Assembly: GCF_014295035.1 (NCBI RefSeq)
Contig: NZ_CP060404.1
Location: forward strand, 6,364,501-6,428,500
Source: Streptomyces buecherae
GTDB taxonomy: Bacteria; Actinomycetota; Actinomycetes; Streptomycetales; Streptomycetaceae
DNA length: 64,000 bases
Reading direction: 5' to 3'
Shown: piece by piece, positions 42,016 through 51,625 of the stretch
How positions within the stretch are numbered: position 1 is the stretch's first letter
How the letters are laid out: each line of letters opens with the position of its first letter
Notes under the pieces: model-generated
The model's input: only the letters and a program-made list of their open reading frames with translations
The model's database searches: none
Told to the model about the DNA's origin: nothing
Translations under genes and position numbers: made by a program

Positions 42016-44013
42016 GTGTCCTCACTCTCCCCCTCCACCCAGGCTGATCCGTCCACGGCGCTGACCGGGCACATGATCGTGTCCGGCGACGACGCCCTGG
42101 CCCACCGGCTCGCGGCCGAGTTGCGCGGCGTCTACGGGGAGCGGGTGACGCTCGTGGTGCCGCCCGCGCGGGAGGCCACGGGGCGGCGCGCGCGGGGACG
42201 TGCCGTCGTGCGCGCCACGGCGCTGTTCGGGCGCGTGACCGCCGCCATGGCCCGCGCGACCACGACCGGGAACGGCGCCGACCCCGCGACCGGCCCCGCC
42301 GACGACGCGCCAACGACGCTGGAAGCGGCGGAACTTGACGAGAGCGTGCTGATCGAGGCGGGCGTGCGGCGGGCCGCCGCGCTCGCCCTGGTCCACGATG
42401 ACGACGAGGCCAACATCCGGGCCGCGCTCGCCGCCCGCCGCCTCAGCCCCCACCTGCGCCTGGTGATCCGGCTCTACAACCGCAAGCTCGGCCAGCGCCT
42501 GGAGGAACTCCTCGACCAGGCGGCGGCCGTCGTCGACCCGGGGAGCGCCGGCGGGGCGGGGGCCGCGCCGGAGGCGGTCACCACCGTGCTCTCCGACGCG
42601 GACACCGCCGCCCCCGCGCTCGCGGCCACCGCCATCGCCGGGACCAGCAAGGTCGTCCAGGCGGACGGGCTGATGCTGCGCGTGGTGGAGCGGGCCCCGG
42701 CGTCCGGCGGAGCGGACGCCGATCGCGGACTCGGCGTCCTCGCGCTGCTCTCCTCGACCGAGGGCGACCCGGCCGGCTCCGACGGCTCCGACAGCAGCGG
42801 CGACGAGGGCCCGCGTCTGCTGCCCGACGAGGCCACCGTACGGGCCGCCACGGGCCGGCGCAGGCTGGTCCTGGAGGCCGTCTCGCACGACGTCCCCGCC
42901 CGCTCCTCGCGCCGCGTCGGCGGACGGAGGGCGCCGCTGACCGCGCTGCTGCCCACCCGACTGCGCTGGTCGATCGCGGGCGTGAGCGCCGCGGTGCTGG
43001 CACTGGCCGTGACGTCCTGGCTGACCACCGGCGACCACCCGCTGCACGCCGCGTACCTGACGCTGCTCGACCTGTTCGCCATGGGCGACCCGGCGGTGGG
43101 GGAGCGCACCAGCCGCCAGGCGATGCAACTGCTGACGGGGTTGATCGGGTTGCTGCTGCTGCCGGTCATGGTCGCCGCCGCGCTGGAGGCGTTCGGCACC
43201 TTCCGTACCGCCTCCGCGCTCCGCCGCCCGCCGCGCGGCCTCTCGGGCCACGTCGTGCTGCTCGGCCTCGGCAAGATCGGCACGCGGGTGCTGGTCAGAC
43301 TGCGGGAGCTGGACATTCCGGTGGTCTGCGTGGAGAACGATCCGGAGGCCCGGGGCATCGCCCTGGCCCGCCGCCTGCGGGTGCCCGTGGTGCTCGGCGA
43401 CGTCACGCAGGAAGGCGTCCTCGAAGCGGCCAAGATCCACCGCGCCCACGCGCTGTTGGCCCTGACCAGCGTGGACATCACCAACCTTGAGGCCGCCCTG
43501 TACGCCCGCTCGGTCCACCCCGGCGTGCGCGTGGCGCTGCGGCTGTACGACGACGACTTCGCCACCGCGGTCTACCGCACCCTGCGCGCCGCCCACCCGC
43601 AGGCCCTCACCCGCAGCCGCAGCGTCTCGTCGCTGGCCGCGCCCGCCTTCGCCGGTGCCATGATGGGGCGTCAGGTCCTCGGTGCCTTCTCGGTGGAGCG
43701 CAAGGTGCTGCTGGTGGCCGCCGTCGAGGTGGCGGGCCATCCGCGACTCGCGGGCCGCACCGTCGCGCAGGCGTTCCAGGCCGGGGCCTGGCGGGTGCTC
43801 GCGCTGGACACCTCGGCCCCCGGCGACCGGTCGGCCGACCTCAGCGCGGCCCCGCCACCCGAGGGCGAGGCCGGCGCCGACGCCCCCCGCCGCCTGGTGT
43901 GGGACCTGGACCCGACGTACGAACTGCGCGCCGCCGACCGCGTCGTCCTGGTCGCCACCCGCCGCGGCCTGGCCGAACTCCTCGGCCGCCCGCAGGCGCG
44001 CCGCACCGGATAG
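42016..44013 (+). CDS. TrkA-N/RCK-type NAD-binding ion-channel-like protein
   Basis: I use GTG 42016; the frame is open upstream but reads as proline/arginine-rich noise. The 665-residue product has an N-terminal degenerate RCK-like domain (HMIVSGDDALAHRLAAEL, RAALAARRLSPHLRLVIRLYN), a Ser/Gly/Asp-rich linker, two to three membrane helices (WSIAGVSAAVLALAVTSWL, LLTGLIGLLLLPVMVAAAL) and a C-terminal Rossmann RCK domain (HVVLLGLGKIGTRVLVRLRE, VENDPEA, VPVVLGDVTQEGVLEAA) plus a TrkA-C-like end. It resembles CASTOR/POLLUX-like or Kch-like channel regulators. The canonical K+ filter TVGYG is not seen. The role is probably ion homeostasis, unrelated to the pathway. Confidence 0.75.
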   Translation: MSSLSPSTQADPSTALTGHMIVSGDDALAHRLAAELRGVYGERVTLVVPPAREATGRRARGRAVVRATALFGRVTAAMARATTTGNGADPATGPADDAPTTLEAAELDESVLIEAGVRRAAALALVHDDDEANIRAALAARRLSPHLRLVIRLYNRKLGQRLEELLDQAAAVVDPGSAGGAGAAPEAVTTVLSDADTAAPALAATAIAGTSKVVQADGLMLRVVERAPASGGADADRGLGVLALLSSTEGDPAGSDGSDSSGDEGPRLLPDEATVRAATGRRRLVLEAVSHDVPARSSRRVGGRRAPLTALLPTRLRWSIAGVSAAVLALAVTSWLTTGDHPLHAAYLTLLDLFAMGDPAVGERTSRQAMQLLTGLIGLLLLPVMVAAALEAFGTFRTASALRRPPRGLSGHVVLLGLGKIGTRVLVRLRELDIPVVCVENDPEARGIALARRLRVPVVLGDVTQEGVLEAAKIHRAHALLALTSVDITNLEAALYARSVHPGVRVALRLYDDDFATAVYRTLRAAHPQALTRSRSVSSLAAPAFAGAMMGRQVLGAFSVERKVLLVAAVEVAGHPRLAGRTVAQAFQAGAWRVLALDTSAPGDRSADLSAAPPPEGEAGADAPRRLVWDLDPTYELRAADRVVLVATRRGLAELLGRPQARRTG

Positions 44014-44607
44014 CACGCCGAACCCGCCGCGATTCCCCGCCCTTTCGCACCGCGGGCAGCCCGCACGTCGTACGCGTTTCTCACCGCCCGCACCGCCACC
44101 GCCTAACCGCCCAACGGAGTCCGAGAAACGCGAAACCCGGCAAGTAACTGTCACATCGCGGTGGCTTCACCACGAGAAGAACGCCCACGCTCATGCGCCC
44201 TCACGCCATCGGAGGAAACGGCCGCCGAGTGGTACGGAATACGCGACGCGCAGTGCTTGCGTAAGGGCGTCGAAAGGGCGAGTCCGGGCGCTGTGACGGC
44301 GAGAGGAAAGGCGGCGGAAACGGGCAGTGCGACGGGCATTGACCGCCCCGCGAAAAAAGGCGAGTGTCCCCTGCGTGACGCGCCCGGTGGGTGAATTCCC
44401 CGGTCAGTGCCCCGCCACGCATCTCCGGTGGCCGTCCGCCCGTGACGCCGCCTGGAACCACCACCGCGCGCCGCCGAGCGGCCACCCCGAGCCGGGGGGG
44501 AAGCGGGCGGTCCGCGACGGCGCTGGCGCCCGCGAGGGCCCCGGGCGACGGGATGGCCTGCGGGACGCCTTCTCGGTGGGGCGGATGAGCGATAGGTTGC
44601 CGGTCCT
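44014..44607. other. 594-bp non-coding stretch upstream of the LysR gene
   Basis: No supported gene. A GAAAAAAGG run near 44350 and a TTGACC at 44339 could be promoter elements. No clear LysR T-N11-A box with good symmetry was found. Confidence 0.35.
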
Positions 44608-45522
44608 ATGGAACTGGAGTTGCGTCACCTGCGCACACTGGTGACGATCGCGGACACCGGCAGTCTGACCAGGGCCGCTGCCACCCTCCTGCTCTCCCAG
44701 CCCGCGGTCTCCACCCAGCTCAAGCGCATCGAGGCGGCATTGGGGCGCCCCGTGTTCATCCGCGAGGCCACGGGCGTGCGGCCGACACGCTTCGGGGACG
44801 AGGTGCTCGCGCACGCGCGCAACGCCGTCGCCAGCGCCGACCGCATCCGGGAGAGCAAGCGCATCGCGGCGGCCGAGACGGTGACGGTACGGCTCGGCGG
44901 CTCGCCCGGGCCGGTCTTCTCGCACCTGGCGACCAAGCTGTCGGGCCTGATCGACGCGCCCGTGGTCTCGCACCAGTTCCCCTCCGCCTCCTGGGCGTTG
45001 GACCGGCTTGCCAATGACCAGCTCGATGTCGCCGCCATCACCGACGTGCCCGGCTACGAGTCCAGGCCCCAGGCCGGCATCGTGCACGCGGTGATCGGTA
45101 TCGAGCCCGCGCTGGTGCTGCTGCCGCACGCACACCCACTGGCCGAAAAGGAGCGGGTGGACCTGGCGGACCTGGCCGACGAGAGCTGGACCATGTCGCC
45201 CCTGGAACGCGACGGGGGCGACCGCGCGGCGTTCATCGCCACCTGCATGGCGGCCGGGTTCACGCCCCGTATCGACCACGACATCGTCGACGCCGGGACC
45301 GCCTTCGACCTGGTGATCCAGGGGGCCGCGATCGCCCTGGCCCAGGGCGGGGTGCGGATGCGCGAGGGGACGGTCGCCAAGCGGCTCACCGGCGATCCGA
45401 TACGGGTGCGCCACGTGCTGGCCTGGCGGGACCCCGGGCGGCTCGCCGACTGCCAGCACACGCTGGTCACGGCCGCCGAGGAGGGCTTCGCCGGTCGACG
45501 GCGCGCGGCGGACCTGGAGTGA
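44608..45522 (+). CDS. LysR-family regulator
   Basis: A 304-residue protein: the winged helix occupies residues 1-62 (ELRHLRTLVTIADTGSLTRA, ATLLLSQPAVSTQLKRIEAA), followed by a two-lobe effector-binding domain (VTVRLGGSPGPVF, LLPHAHPLAEKERVDLADLA). It lies upstream of a thioredoxin gene with a 19-bp palindrome between them, so redox or nutrient control of that gene is possible. No TTA codon. Confidence 0.88.
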   Translation: MELELRHLRTLVTIADTGSLTRAAATLLLSQPAVSTQLKRIEAALGRPVFIREATGVRPTRFGDEVLAHARNAVASADRIRESKRIAAAETVTVRLGGSPGPVFSHLATKLSGLIDAPVVSHQFPSASWALDRLANDQLDVAAITDVPGYESRPQAGIVHAVIGIEPALVLLPHAHPLAEKERVDLADLADESWTMSPLERDGGDRAAFIATCMAAGFTPRIDHDIVDAGTAFDLVIQGAAIALAQGGVRMREGTVAKRLTGDPIRVRHVLAWRDPGRLADCQHTLVTAAEEGFAGRRRAADLE

Positions 45523-45760
45523 GGGCGGGCGCGCCGGGTGCGCGAGCGCGCGCCGGCGCCCTTGGGCCAGCGGCCGACAGGCGTGTGGAGCCACGGCTGC
45601 CGGCCGCTGGAGTCTTGCGTGGGGGGTGGCAGCACCGGCCCCGGAACCCGGCGACCGGCACGGGCCGGGCCACCGCTCCCCAGAAGCAAACGGCTTGCGA
45701 ACGACCCGGCCGTGGCTTCACTATCCCGCGCCGCTCGCTGTGCGGCCAATGTCAAAAGCC

Positions 45761-45779
45761 CATAACGTCAGGTGTTATG
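45761..45779. promoter_or_regulatory. Palindrome upstream of the thioredoxin gene
   Basis: CATAAC-GTCAGGT-GTTATG (45761-45779), perfect 6-bp arms and much AT-richer than its surroundings, lies 155 bp before the thioredoxin start and 240 bp after the LysR gene. It contains a T-N11-A arrangement compatible with LysR binding. The remaining gap (45523-45934) shows no gene. Confidence 0.5.
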
Positions 45780-45934
45780 GCGGCCCGGGACTGGGCAGCA
45801 GACGCCCGTCGAACCTCCGACCACGCCCGGCGGCGGACGGCTCAAAAATACCCGGCGCTCGCGGGAATAGCGCGCGTGCAGGGACCGTTAGGGTTGCCGG
45901 AACCACCGCCGAGACGGAAAGCAGGGAGCCGCAC

Positions 45935-46318
45935 ATGAGCACGGTGGAACTCACCAAGGACAACTTTGACGAGATCGTTTCCGGGAGTGAATTCGTCCTG
46001 ATCGACTTCTGGGCTTCCTGGTGCGGCCCGTGCCGCACGTTCTCCCCAGTCTTCGAGAGCGCGTCCGAGCGCCACGACGACCTGGTCTTCGCCAAGGTCA
46101 ACACCGAGGCGCAGCCGGAGTTGGCGGCGGCCTTCGAGATCCAGTCCATCCCGACGCTGATGATCGTCCGGGACAACATCGCGGTCTTCGCCCAGCCCGG
46201 CGCGCTGCCGGCCACCGCGCTGGAGGACGTCATCGGCCAGGCGCGCGCGCTGAACATGGACGAGGTGCGCGCCTCGGTCGCCGACGCGGCGGCCAAGCAG
46301 CAGGGCGCGAGTGACTGA
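45935..46318 (+). CDS. trxA: Thioredoxin
   Basis: A 127-residue thioredoxin: FVLIDFWASWCGPCRTFSPV holds the redox-active Cys-Gly-Pro-Cys (near residue 32), and the cis-proline is in IQSIPTLMIV. The last 15 residues extend past the usual fold. The ATG follows a GCAGGGAG site. The next gene overlaps its end by 8 bp. Confidence 0.92.
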   Translation: MSTVELTKDNFDEIVSGSEFVLIDFWASWCGPCRTFSPVFESASERHDDLVFAKVNTEAQPELAAAFEIQSIPTLMIVRDNIAVFAQPGALPATALEDVIGQARALNMDEVRASVADAAAKQQGASD

Positions 46319-46919
46319 ACTGCTGTTGGTGCGGCACGGCGAGACGGACTGGAGCCGTTCGGGCCAGCACACGAGCTGGACCGAGCTGCCGCTCACGGAG
46401 CGGGGCGCGGAGCAGGCGCGCGCCCTCCGTCCGCTGTTGGCGACCAGGACCCTGGCGAGGGTCCTGGTCAGCCCGCGGAGGCGGGCGCGGGAGACGGCCC
46501 GGTTGACCGGTCTGCTCGACCGCGCCGAGGTCGAGAGCGACCTGACCGAATGGGCCTACGGCGCGTACGAGGGCCGGACCACGCCCGACATCCACCGCAC
46601 CCGCCCCGACTGGGACCTGTGGACCGACGGCGCCCCACAGGAGTCCCCCGAGCGCCCGGGGGAGAGCCCCCAGCAGGTGAGCGCCCGGGTCGACCGGCTG
46701 CTCGCCGGGCTCGCCCCGCTGCTGGACGCGGACGCCGAGGACGCCGGTGACGTGCTGCTCTTCGGGCACGGGCACATCCTGCGGGCCGTCGCGGCCCGTC
46801 GGCTGGGCCTGCCGGTGGCGGCGGGCGCGCTCTTCCGGCTGGACACGGCCACCGTGAGCCGCATCGGCACCGAGCACGGCCGCCCCGCGGTCACCGGATG
46901 GAACGTCCCCGCCGGCTAG
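46311..46919 (+). CDS. Histidine phosphatase (phosphoglycerate-mutase-like)
   Basis: A 202-residue protein with the branch-1 signature ELLLVRHGETDWSRSGQH (phospho-acceptor His at residue 8), ARVLVSPRRRARETA, the acid in EWAYGAYEGR and the second His in VLLFGHGHILRA. Substrates of this group include sugar phosphates and nucleotides; this one is not predictable. GTG 46311 overlaps the thioredoxin stop, so the two form an operon. Confidence 0.9.
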   Translation: MTELLLVRHGETDWSRSGQHTSWTELPLTERGAEQARALRPLLATRTLARVLVSPRRRARETARLTGLLDRAEVESDLTEWAYGAYEGRTTPDIHRTRPDWDLWTDGAPQESPERPGESPQQVSARVDRLLAGLAPLLDADAEDAGDVLLFGHGHILRAVAARRLGLPVAAGALFRLDTATVSRIGTEHGRPAVTGWNVPAG

Positions 46920-47017
46920 GACCGCCGCCCACGAGCGTCCCGCGCGCCACCGACCCCCCCCTCGCCACCAGCACGCGCCACGGACAGCCCCACTCGCGGC
47001 ACCCAGCCGCGCGAGCC

Positions 47018-47857
47018 TCACCCGGCCTTGGTCACCCGCTGGAGCAGCCCCCAGGTGAACTCCGCGACGTACGACTCCGGCGCCGGGTCGCCGTCCCCGC
47101 CTGGTTCGGCGGGCCCGGCGGGGGCGGTGAAGGCCAGCCGCCAGCGGGTCGGAGCCGTTCCCTCCAGGGGTCGGGCCGGGGCGAAGGCCCGCGCCACCTC
47201 GTCCACCGTGCACGACCAGGGCGCCAGGTCGGCGGCGGTGCGCAGGGTGGGCCCCGCCGCCCCCGGGGCGCGCACCAGCCACTCGTTCCAGACCGCCCCG
47301 CCCGGGCCGGCCAGCACCTCGAACCGCAGCGTGGGCCACAGCGGCACCGGCCAGCTCAGCGCCTCGCAGGTCAGATCCCCGATCCGGCGCCGGCCCACCG
47401 CCTCGGGCGGCCCCAGCACCGACCGGTAGCGCCGCACGGCCCCCTGCTGTCGCGGCGAGCGCACCATGGCCTGCCAGCGGCGGTTCGCCTCACGCAGGTC
47501 GGCACGGCTCACCCGCAACGCCCGTAGCGCCTCCGCGACCAGTTCCCCCTGGTGGTCGGCCATCCGTCGGAGCAGCACGAGCTGGAAGTGCAGCGGCCCG
47601 AAGGCCGGCCCGAGCCCCTGCGCACCGGACGCGGCGAGCAACGACCTCCCGGCGCCTTCCTCCCCGGCGCCCTCGCCGCCCTCGCCCCCGGCCTCCTCTG
47701 CGGTCACCCCCGGGTCCCCGTCCTCGGGCTCGGCGGCGGCGCCGGGCTCCGCGGGATCGGCGTCCGCGTCGGGCGGGCCCGGCGGCCGGCCGGGGGCCGC
47801 TGGACGCGCGGAGGGTGCTGGACGATCGGGGTCGGGCGAGACGGCGGCGGGGCTCAT
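47018..47857 (-). CDS. Conserved hypothetical protein with acidic N-terminal extension
   Basis: ATG 47857 gives 279 residues. The first 75 are Pro/Ala/Asp/Glu/Gly-rich and probably disordered. The remainder is a compact domain with LRRMADHQGELVAEALRALR, VLGPPEAVGRRRIGDLTCEA and LSWPVPLWPTLRFEVLAGP, with many tryptophans. I believe this is a Streptomyces-conserved protein of unknown function, but no motif assigns one. It is convergent with the phosphatase gene. Confidence 0.6.
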   Translation of the reverse strand: MSPAAVSPDPDRPAPSARPAAPGRPPGPPDADADPAEPGAAAEPEDGDPGVTAEEAGGEGGEGAGEEGAGRSLLAASGAQGLGPAFGPLHFQLVLLRRMADHQGELVAEALRALRVSRADLREANRRWQAMVRSPRQQGAVRRYRSVLGPPEAVGRRRIGDLTCEALSWPVPLWPTLRFEVLAGPGGAVWNEWLVRAPGAAGPTLRTAADLAPWSCTVDEVARAFAPARPLEGTAPTRWRLAFTAPAGPAEPGGDGDPAPESYVAEFTWGLLQRVTKAG

Positions 47858-48059
47858 GCCCCCATCGTGACGCACCCGGCAGAACGCGGGGGCCCGGGTC
47901 CAACGCCTCGTGCGCGTGACGTACGCCGGCGCGCTCGGCCAGCCGCCCTCGGAAGACGTCAGGAGTGCTCTACGAAGGTCAACACGCGCCCCACGTAACG
48001 GAGTTGGCGCCGTGCTGGCCAGGTGCCCGGTGGCCGGGCGGTCGACCGGTGGGGAGTCG

Positions 48060-48665
48060 TCAGGCGCTGGCGCGGACGAGCTGGGCCAGGTGTTCCGCCG
48101 CGAGGTGCAGCGGCTCGTCGTCGCTGGAGACGCGGCTCAGCAGCTCGGCGCCTTCGAGGGTGGAGAGGATCGTGCAGGCCAGGGCCGTGGCCTTGACCTC
48201 GGGGATCGCGCCGTCCTTGAGCTTGGAGGCGATCAGTTCGCGCCACTGGCGCAGCGCCTCGTCGGAGGTGCGCTGGATGACGGGGGAGCGGCCGATGATC
48301 TCCAGCGCGGTGGCCGCGACGGGGCAGCCGTCGGTCCAGTTGGACTCGCGGAGCGTGTCGGCCAGCAGGTGCGCGCAGTTCGCGACGGCCTCGGCGGGCT
48401 CGTCGGCGCTGGAGAGCCCCCGGCGCAGCAGGTCGGTGAAGTCGGCGGCGCCGAAGCGCAGCGCCTCGGCCGCCAGCTCCTCCTTGCCGGCCGGGAAGAA
48501 GTGGTAGAGGGAGCCGTAGGTGGCCTCCGCCTCCCGCAGGATCTGCTTGACGCTGGTGCCCTCGTACCCCTGGCGTTGCAGCAGCGTCGCCGTCGCCACC
48601 ACGAGCCGGGTTCGGGTGTCACTGCGCGCTTCTGGCTGAGCAGTCGTCCGTTCCGTGGCGTTCAT
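48060..48665 (-). CDS. TetR-family regulator
   Basis: A 201-residue protein with the TetR helix-turn-helix (RLVVATATLLQRQGYEGTS, VKQILREAEATYGSLYHFFP) and a TetR_C domain typical of the YxaF/AcnR-like group (WTDGCPVAATALEI). It is divergent from the LLM flavoenzyme operon, with two matching palindromic sites in the shared promoter. Confidence 0.9.
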   Translation of the reverse strand: MNATERTTAQPEARSDTRTRLVVATATLLQRQGYEGTSVKQILREAEATYGSLYHFFPAGKEELAAEALRFGAADFTDLLRRGLSSADEPAEAVANCAHLLADTLRESNWTDGCPVAATALEIIGRSPVIQRTSDEALRQWRELIASKLKDGAIPEVKATALACTILSTLEGAELLSRVSSDDEPLHLAAEHLAQLVRASA

Positions 48666-48681
48666 GCCACTCAGGCTACCG

Positions 48682-48735
48682 GATGGATCGATCGATCTAC
48701 TCTGCTATCGTACGGACTAGAGCGATCGATCCATC
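48682..48735. promoter_or_regulatory. Paired operators in the TetR / LLM divergent promoter
   Basis: GATGGATCGATCG (48682-48694) and its exact reverse complement CGATCGATCCATC (48723-48735) sit 28 bp apart. Each contains its own GATCGATC palindrome, so two TetR dimers could bind facing sites. Confidence 0.7.
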
Positions 48736-48752
48736 TAGGGAAGGCTGATGTC

Positions 48753-49760
48753 ATGAGTGACGCGTTCGTACGTGATGCGCACCCCGGTTTCGCGCGCATG
48801 TTCGGCGAGGGGAAGCTGACGGTCGGTCTCTTCCTGCCGCTGTGGCAGTACGCGGGTGACATGAAGGCCATGGCCGGCCAGGCGGAGGCCATCAAGCGCG
48901 CCGACGAGGCGGAGTTCTCGGCCGTGTGGGTGCGCGACGTGCCGCTGTTCGACCCCGGGTTCGGCGACGCCGGCCAGGTCTTCGACCCCTGGACCTACCT
49001 CGCCTGGCTGGCCGCGCACACCAAGCGGGTCTCGCTGGCCGCCGGCAGCGCCATCTTCACCCTGCGCCACCCCATCGACCTGGCCAAGCAGGCCGCCTCG
49101 ATCGACCACCTCAGCGGCGGGCGCGTCGTGCTGGGCGCCGCCTCCGGCGACCGCGCCTCCGAGTTCCCCGCGTACGGCATCGACCACGCGACGCGCGGCG
49201 AGCGCTACCGCGACGCCGTGACCTGGTTCCGCGAGCTGACCGAGGCCAAGAACCCCTCCATCAGCTCCAGCCTGGGCCGCTTCGGTGGCGGCGTGGACGT
49301 GCTCCCGAAGCCGGTGGCCGGGCGCATCCCGCTGCTCGTCACGGGCTCCTCGCAGCAGAAGCCGCAGTGGATCGCGGAGAACGCCGACGGCTGGCTGGTC
49401 TACCCGGGCGCCACGGCCACCCCGGCCGGCCCGAAGGCGCTGGGCCAGAAGGCCGCCGCGTGGCGCGAGCTCATCCCCGGCGGCCAGTTCAAGCCGGTGG
49501 CCACCAACGAGTGGATCGACCTGGTCGAGGACCGGAAGTACAAGCCCACGCCGCTGCGCGGCGGGTTCGTCCTGCGCACCGGCTCCGACGGCCTCATCGA
49601 GCTGCTCCAGCGCTGGCAGGACGCCGGCGTCAACCACGCCGCGCTCGGCGTGCAGCACGGCCGCCGGCCGGCCGCCGAGGCCGTGGCCCAACTGGCCGAG
49701 GAGGTCGTCCCGCACTTCCCCGCCCTGGCCGGGCCCGCGCCGCACCAGCCGACGTGGTGA
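48753..49760 (+). CDS. Luciferase-like (LLM) flavin-dependent oxidoreductase
   Basis: A 335-residue LLM-fold flavoenzyme: LTVGLFLPLWQYAGDMKAMA, FSAVWVRDVPLFDPGFGD, PWTYLAWLAAHTKRVSLAAG, the DHLSGGRVVLGAASGDR loop typical of the family, and IPLLVTGSSQQKP. I associate it with the BA3436-type luciferase oxidoreductase subgroup. An overlapping flavin reductase gene follows, making a two-component FMN monooxygenase system. Control is by the divergent TetR. A similar gene begins at 63700. Confidence 0.88.
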   Translation: MSDAFVRDAHPGFARMFGEGKLTVGLFLPLWQYAGDMKAMAGQAEAIKRADEAEFSAVWVRDVPLFDPGFGDAGQVFDPWTYLAWLAAHTKRVSLAAGSAIFTLRHPIDLAKQAASIDHLSGGRVVLGAASGDRASEFPAYGIDHATRGERYRDAVTWFRELTEAKNPSISSSLGRFGGGVDVLPKPVAGRIPLLVTGSSQQKPQWIAENADGWLVYPGATATPAGPKALGQKAAAWRELIPGGQFKPVATNEWIDLVEDRKYKPTPLRGGFVLRTGSDGLIELLQRWQDAGVNHAALGVQHGRRPAAEAVAQLAEEVVPHFPALAGPAPHQPTW

Positions 49761-50311
49761 CCGAGTCCGTCACGCGTACCGCGCCCGAGGTGCGAGGCGC
49801 TGACGCCGAGGAGTTCCGTGCCGTGATGCGGCACTTCCCCACCGGCGTCACCGTGCTGACCACCATCGGGCCCGCGGGACCACACGGCATGACGGCGAAC
49901 GCGGTGATGTCGCTGTCGCTGCACCCGCCCACGGCGCTGGCCGCGGTCAACCACGAGACGAACACGTACGCCATCCTGCGGAACGCGTCGAGCTTCGCGA
50001 TCAACTTCCTGGCCGCCGACCAGGAGGAACTCGCGGTGCTCTTCGCGCGCTCCAACCCGCGGGAGGACCCCTTCGACCGGGTCGCGTGGCGGCCGTCGCC
50101 CGAGACGGGGGACCCGGTGCTCGCCGCGAGCGTGGCCGTCCTGGAGTGCCGCCTGGAGCAGCGCATCCCGGTGGCGGACCACAGCCTGATGGTCGGCGCC
50201 GTCGCCGGCTCGTACATCCACCGGCCCGACGCCGCCCCGCTCGTCTTCACCCGGGGCGGCTTCCGGACCGTGACCGGGTCACCTCTCCAGCACGAGGAAA
50301 AAGATGCCTGA
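49757..50311 (+). CDS. Flavin reductase domain protein
   Basis: GTG 49757 overlaps the LLM stop. The 184-residue product has the flavin-reductase-like FMN-binding split barrel: FRAVMRHFPTGVTVLTTIGP, HGMTANAVMSLSLHPP and FAINFLAADQEELA. It most likely supplies reduced flavin to the LLM enzyme. Its stop overlaps the next gene by 8 bp. Confidence 0.88.
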   Translation: MTESVTRTAPEVRGADAEEFRAVMRHFPTGVTVLTTIGPAGPHGMTANAVMSLSLHPPTALAAVNHETNTYAILRNASSFAINFLAADQEELAVLFARSNPREDPFDRVAWRPSPETGDPVLAASVAVLECRLEQRIPVADHSLMVGAVAGSYIHRPDAAPLVFTRGGFRTVTGSPLQHEEKDA

Positions 50312-51443
50312 GCCCCAACGGAAAACGCTGGGCGAACTCGACCTCTTCACCGGCGCCCCGCAGCACGAGCGCTTCAGTCGGCTGCAAAGGCTCCTGCCCA
50401 CGAGCGAGTTGACCCCCGCCGCCCGGCCGTACACCTGGCCGCACGGCGAGTCGCTCAGCCTGCCGGAGACCTTCGCGTTCGACGGCACCGAGCTGTCGTG
50501 CGAGGAGTTCCTCACGGACACCGACACCGCGGCGCTGCTGGTGCTGGTGGACGGCGCGATCAGGTACGAGCGCTACACCCTCACCGGCGGCGTGGACGCG
50601 CAGTGGCTGTCGATGTCGATAGCCAAGAGCTACGTCTCCGCGCTCGTCGGGATCGCCGTCGCGGACGGGCACATAGCCGGGGTCGACGACCCGATCAGCT
50701 CCTACGTGCCGGTGCCGGCGGGCTCCGCGTACGACGGGGTGTCGATCAGGGACGTGCTCCAGATGTCCTCCGGCGCCCGGTGGAACGAGGACTACAGCGA
50801 CCCGTCCTCGGACTTCAACCGGCTCACCGGCGCCACCCTGGAGGGCTTCGCCGAGGGCCTGGAGCGCGAGAGCGAGCCCGGCACCGTGTGCCGCTACAAC
50901 TCGGCCGAGACCCAGTTGCTGGGCACCCTCCTGGCCCGGGCCACCGGTCGCTCGCTCACCGCGTACACGCAGGAGAAGCTGTGCGAGCCGCTGGGCATGG
51001 AGGCGCCCGGCTACTGGCTGGTGGACCCCGCGGGGACCGAGCTGGCCTACGCCGGGCTCAACCTGACCGCGCGCGACTACGCCAAGTTCGGCGAGCTGTA
51101 CCGCAACGGCGGCGTGTGGCAGGGGCGGCGGATCGTGCCCGAGCAGTGGGTGCGGGACTCGGTCACGGTCGCTGCCGACCACCTGGCGCCCGGCGGCCCG
51201 ATCATCGCCGACCACGCCGTCGACGTCGGCTACGGCTACCAGTGGTGGCTCCCCGAGGGCGACCAGGGCGAGTTCAGCGCGATCGGCGTGTACAACCAGT
51301 TCCTCTACGTCGCCCCCGCTCACCGGGCCACCATCGTGAAGCTGTCCGCCAACCGGCGGTACGGCACCACGACCGGTGAGCAGAGCAACCGCGAGATGGA
51401 GACGGTGGCGTTCCTGCGCGCGGTGGCGCGGCACGCCGCCTGA
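50304..51443 (+). CDS. Serine hydrolase, class C beta-lactamase/PBP-like
   Basis: A 379-residue protein of the beta-lactamase-related hydrolase family: the Ser-x-x-Lys site is in WLSMSIAKSYVSALVGIA (near residue 110), the Tyr-x-Asn motif in CRYNSAETQL, and VGYGYQWWLP follows. No signal peptide is visible, so a cytoplasmic esterase is more likely than a wall enzyme. It is the third gene of the TetR-controlled operon. A link to the N-N cluster is not evident. Confidence 0.82.
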   Translation: MPEPQRKTLGELDLFTGAPQHERFSRLQRLLPTSELTPAARPYTWPHGESLSLPETFAFDGTELSCEEFLTDTDTAALLVLVDGAIRYERYTLTGGVDAQWLSMSIAKSYVSALVGIAVADGHIAGVDDPISSYVPVPAGSAYDGVSIRDVLQMSSGARWNEDYSDPSSDFNRLTGATLEGFAEGLERESEPGTVCRYNSAETQLLGTLLARATGRSLTAYTQEKLCEPLGMEAPGYWLVDPAGTELAYAGLNLTARDYAKFGELYRNGGVWQGRRIVPEQWVRDSVTVAADHLAPGGPIIADHAVDVGYGYQWWLPEGDQGEFSAIGVYNQFLYVAPAHRATIVKLSANRRYGTTTGEQSNREMETVAFLRAVARHAA

Positions 51444-51625
51444 GGCACGCGGCCCCGCGACCGACGGCTGGGCCGACGGTCACGGGGCCAGGCTCTCCCG
51501 GGCGGGGCGCGCGTGCCGGCCGCCGGTGCGGCGACCAGCGCGCACGCCCCCGCCCGGCCGCCGCGCTGGCGCGCCGACCGGGCGGGTGGGCCGCGGCGGC
51601 CGTGGCCGCGCGGCCCGTGGCTGGA

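Noticed and set aside
44161..44394. 77-codon frame upstream of the LysR gene
   Set aside because: No ribosome binding site, no recognisable domain, and it lies in a probable promoter region.
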